Assembly (NCBI GenBank): GCA_035628915.1
Contig: DASPIW010000009.1
Coordinates: 57,451 to 121,450, forward strand
Length of the DNA: 64,000 nt
Reading direction: 5' to 3'
DNA from: JARBUG01 sp035628915
GTDB lineage: Bacteria; Bacillota; Sulfobacillia; Symbiobacteriales; Symbiobacteriaceae
Shown here piece by piece: positions 63,891 through 64,000 of this stretch. Position 1 is the first letter of the stretch. Every line of letters begins with the position of its first letter. Made by a program: the position numbers and the translations under genes. The notes beneath the pieces were generated by a model, which did no database searches, was not told the DNA's origin, and worked only from the letters and a program-made list of their open reading frames with translations.

Positions 63891-64000
63891 TTATCCAGCC
63901 GAGGGCAGGATCCCCCATTGCCAGTGTGAGAACAGCTTTGGCTCTCGTCTGGCAATCCTTCCGAGCCAGTGAGTTGCCCGGCGCTGGCTGGGGCGAAGTT
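63891..64000 (-). CDS. ltrA: Group II intron maturase/reverse transcriptase, C-terminal fragment
   Basis: The last 35 codons of a frame entering from the right edge end at TAA 63891, just before domain V. The sequence (RATHWLGRIARREPKLFSHW then QWGILPSAG) matches the C-terminal tail of bacterial intron-encoded maturases. Location inside intron domain IV is as expected. The 5' end is outside the window. Confidence 0.65.
   Translation of the reverse strand, partial: LRPSQRRATHWLGRIARREPKLFSHWQWGILPSAG

Overview
The window looks like chromosome of a GC-rich, endospore-forming, flagellated Firmicute. Symbiobacterium or a close relative is the best guess. This is an inference from four things: the complete spoIIIAA-AH operon at high GC, the classic Firmicutes order aroQ-pepQ-efp-spoIIIA-asp23-nusB-folD-xseA-xseB-ispA-dxs on one strand, bacillithiol genes, and an OLE RNA locus. 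GTG and TTG starts behind strong Shine-Dalgarno sequences are common. No tRNA, rRNA or CRISPR array was seen.

Layout. 1-7.1 kb (minus): end of an unknown protein, a DEAD-box RNA helicase, fructose-bisphosphate aldolase, methylglyoxal synthase, GAPDH and a ROK regulator flanked by a pair of operators; this is a small triose-phosphate cluster. 7.2-16 kb: cinA, a Q-rich tandem-repeat protein (plus), an 876-aa flagellin with six internal repeats, an FtsH-like protease coupled to a membrane partner, and an M28 peptidase. 16-23.4 kb: an unknown protein behind a palindrome, GNAT, a crcB pair, ybaK, rimO, a beta-lactamase-fold lipoprotein, and bshA/bshB. 23.4-28.7 kb (plus): mrfA-mrfB repair genes split by a 119-bp inverted-repeat element, an ArsR/VOC operon with an apparently leaderless promoter, and a PdaB-like protein lacking its metal histidines.

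28.7-40.7 kb (minus): the isoprenoid/DNA-metabolism operon dxs, oapA, OLE RNA, ispA, xseB, xseA, then folD, a TsaD-like paralogue, nusB, DUF2273, amaP and asp23, and an NTase-like protein. The roughly 0.7 kb gene-free stretch between ispA and oapA sits exactly where OLE RNA is found in other extremophilic Firmicutes. 40.7-44.8 kb: NamZ, a phosphoribosyltransferase and an orphan Mrr-like nuclease interrupt the ancestral order. 44.8-50 kb: spoIIIAH to spoIIIAA. 50-54.4 kb: YitT (possible ATC start), histidine phosphatase plus DUF402, and an orphan zinc-finger anti-sigma-like protein. 54.4-58.6 kb: CD1247-like protein, a frameshifted small gene, efp, pepQ, aroQ, trhA. 58.7-64 kb: small proteins, two secreted proteins (DUF3160 lipoprotein, FG-GAP protein), a small ORF, and the 3' end of a group II intron entering from the right edge.

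Most notable: the OLE/OapA locus; three intergenic regions built of degenerate 10-12 nt units beginning GG; a bipartite repeat shared by the gapA 3' region and the spoIIIAB-AC junction; the repeat flagellin; and several regulatory sites placed inside promoters.
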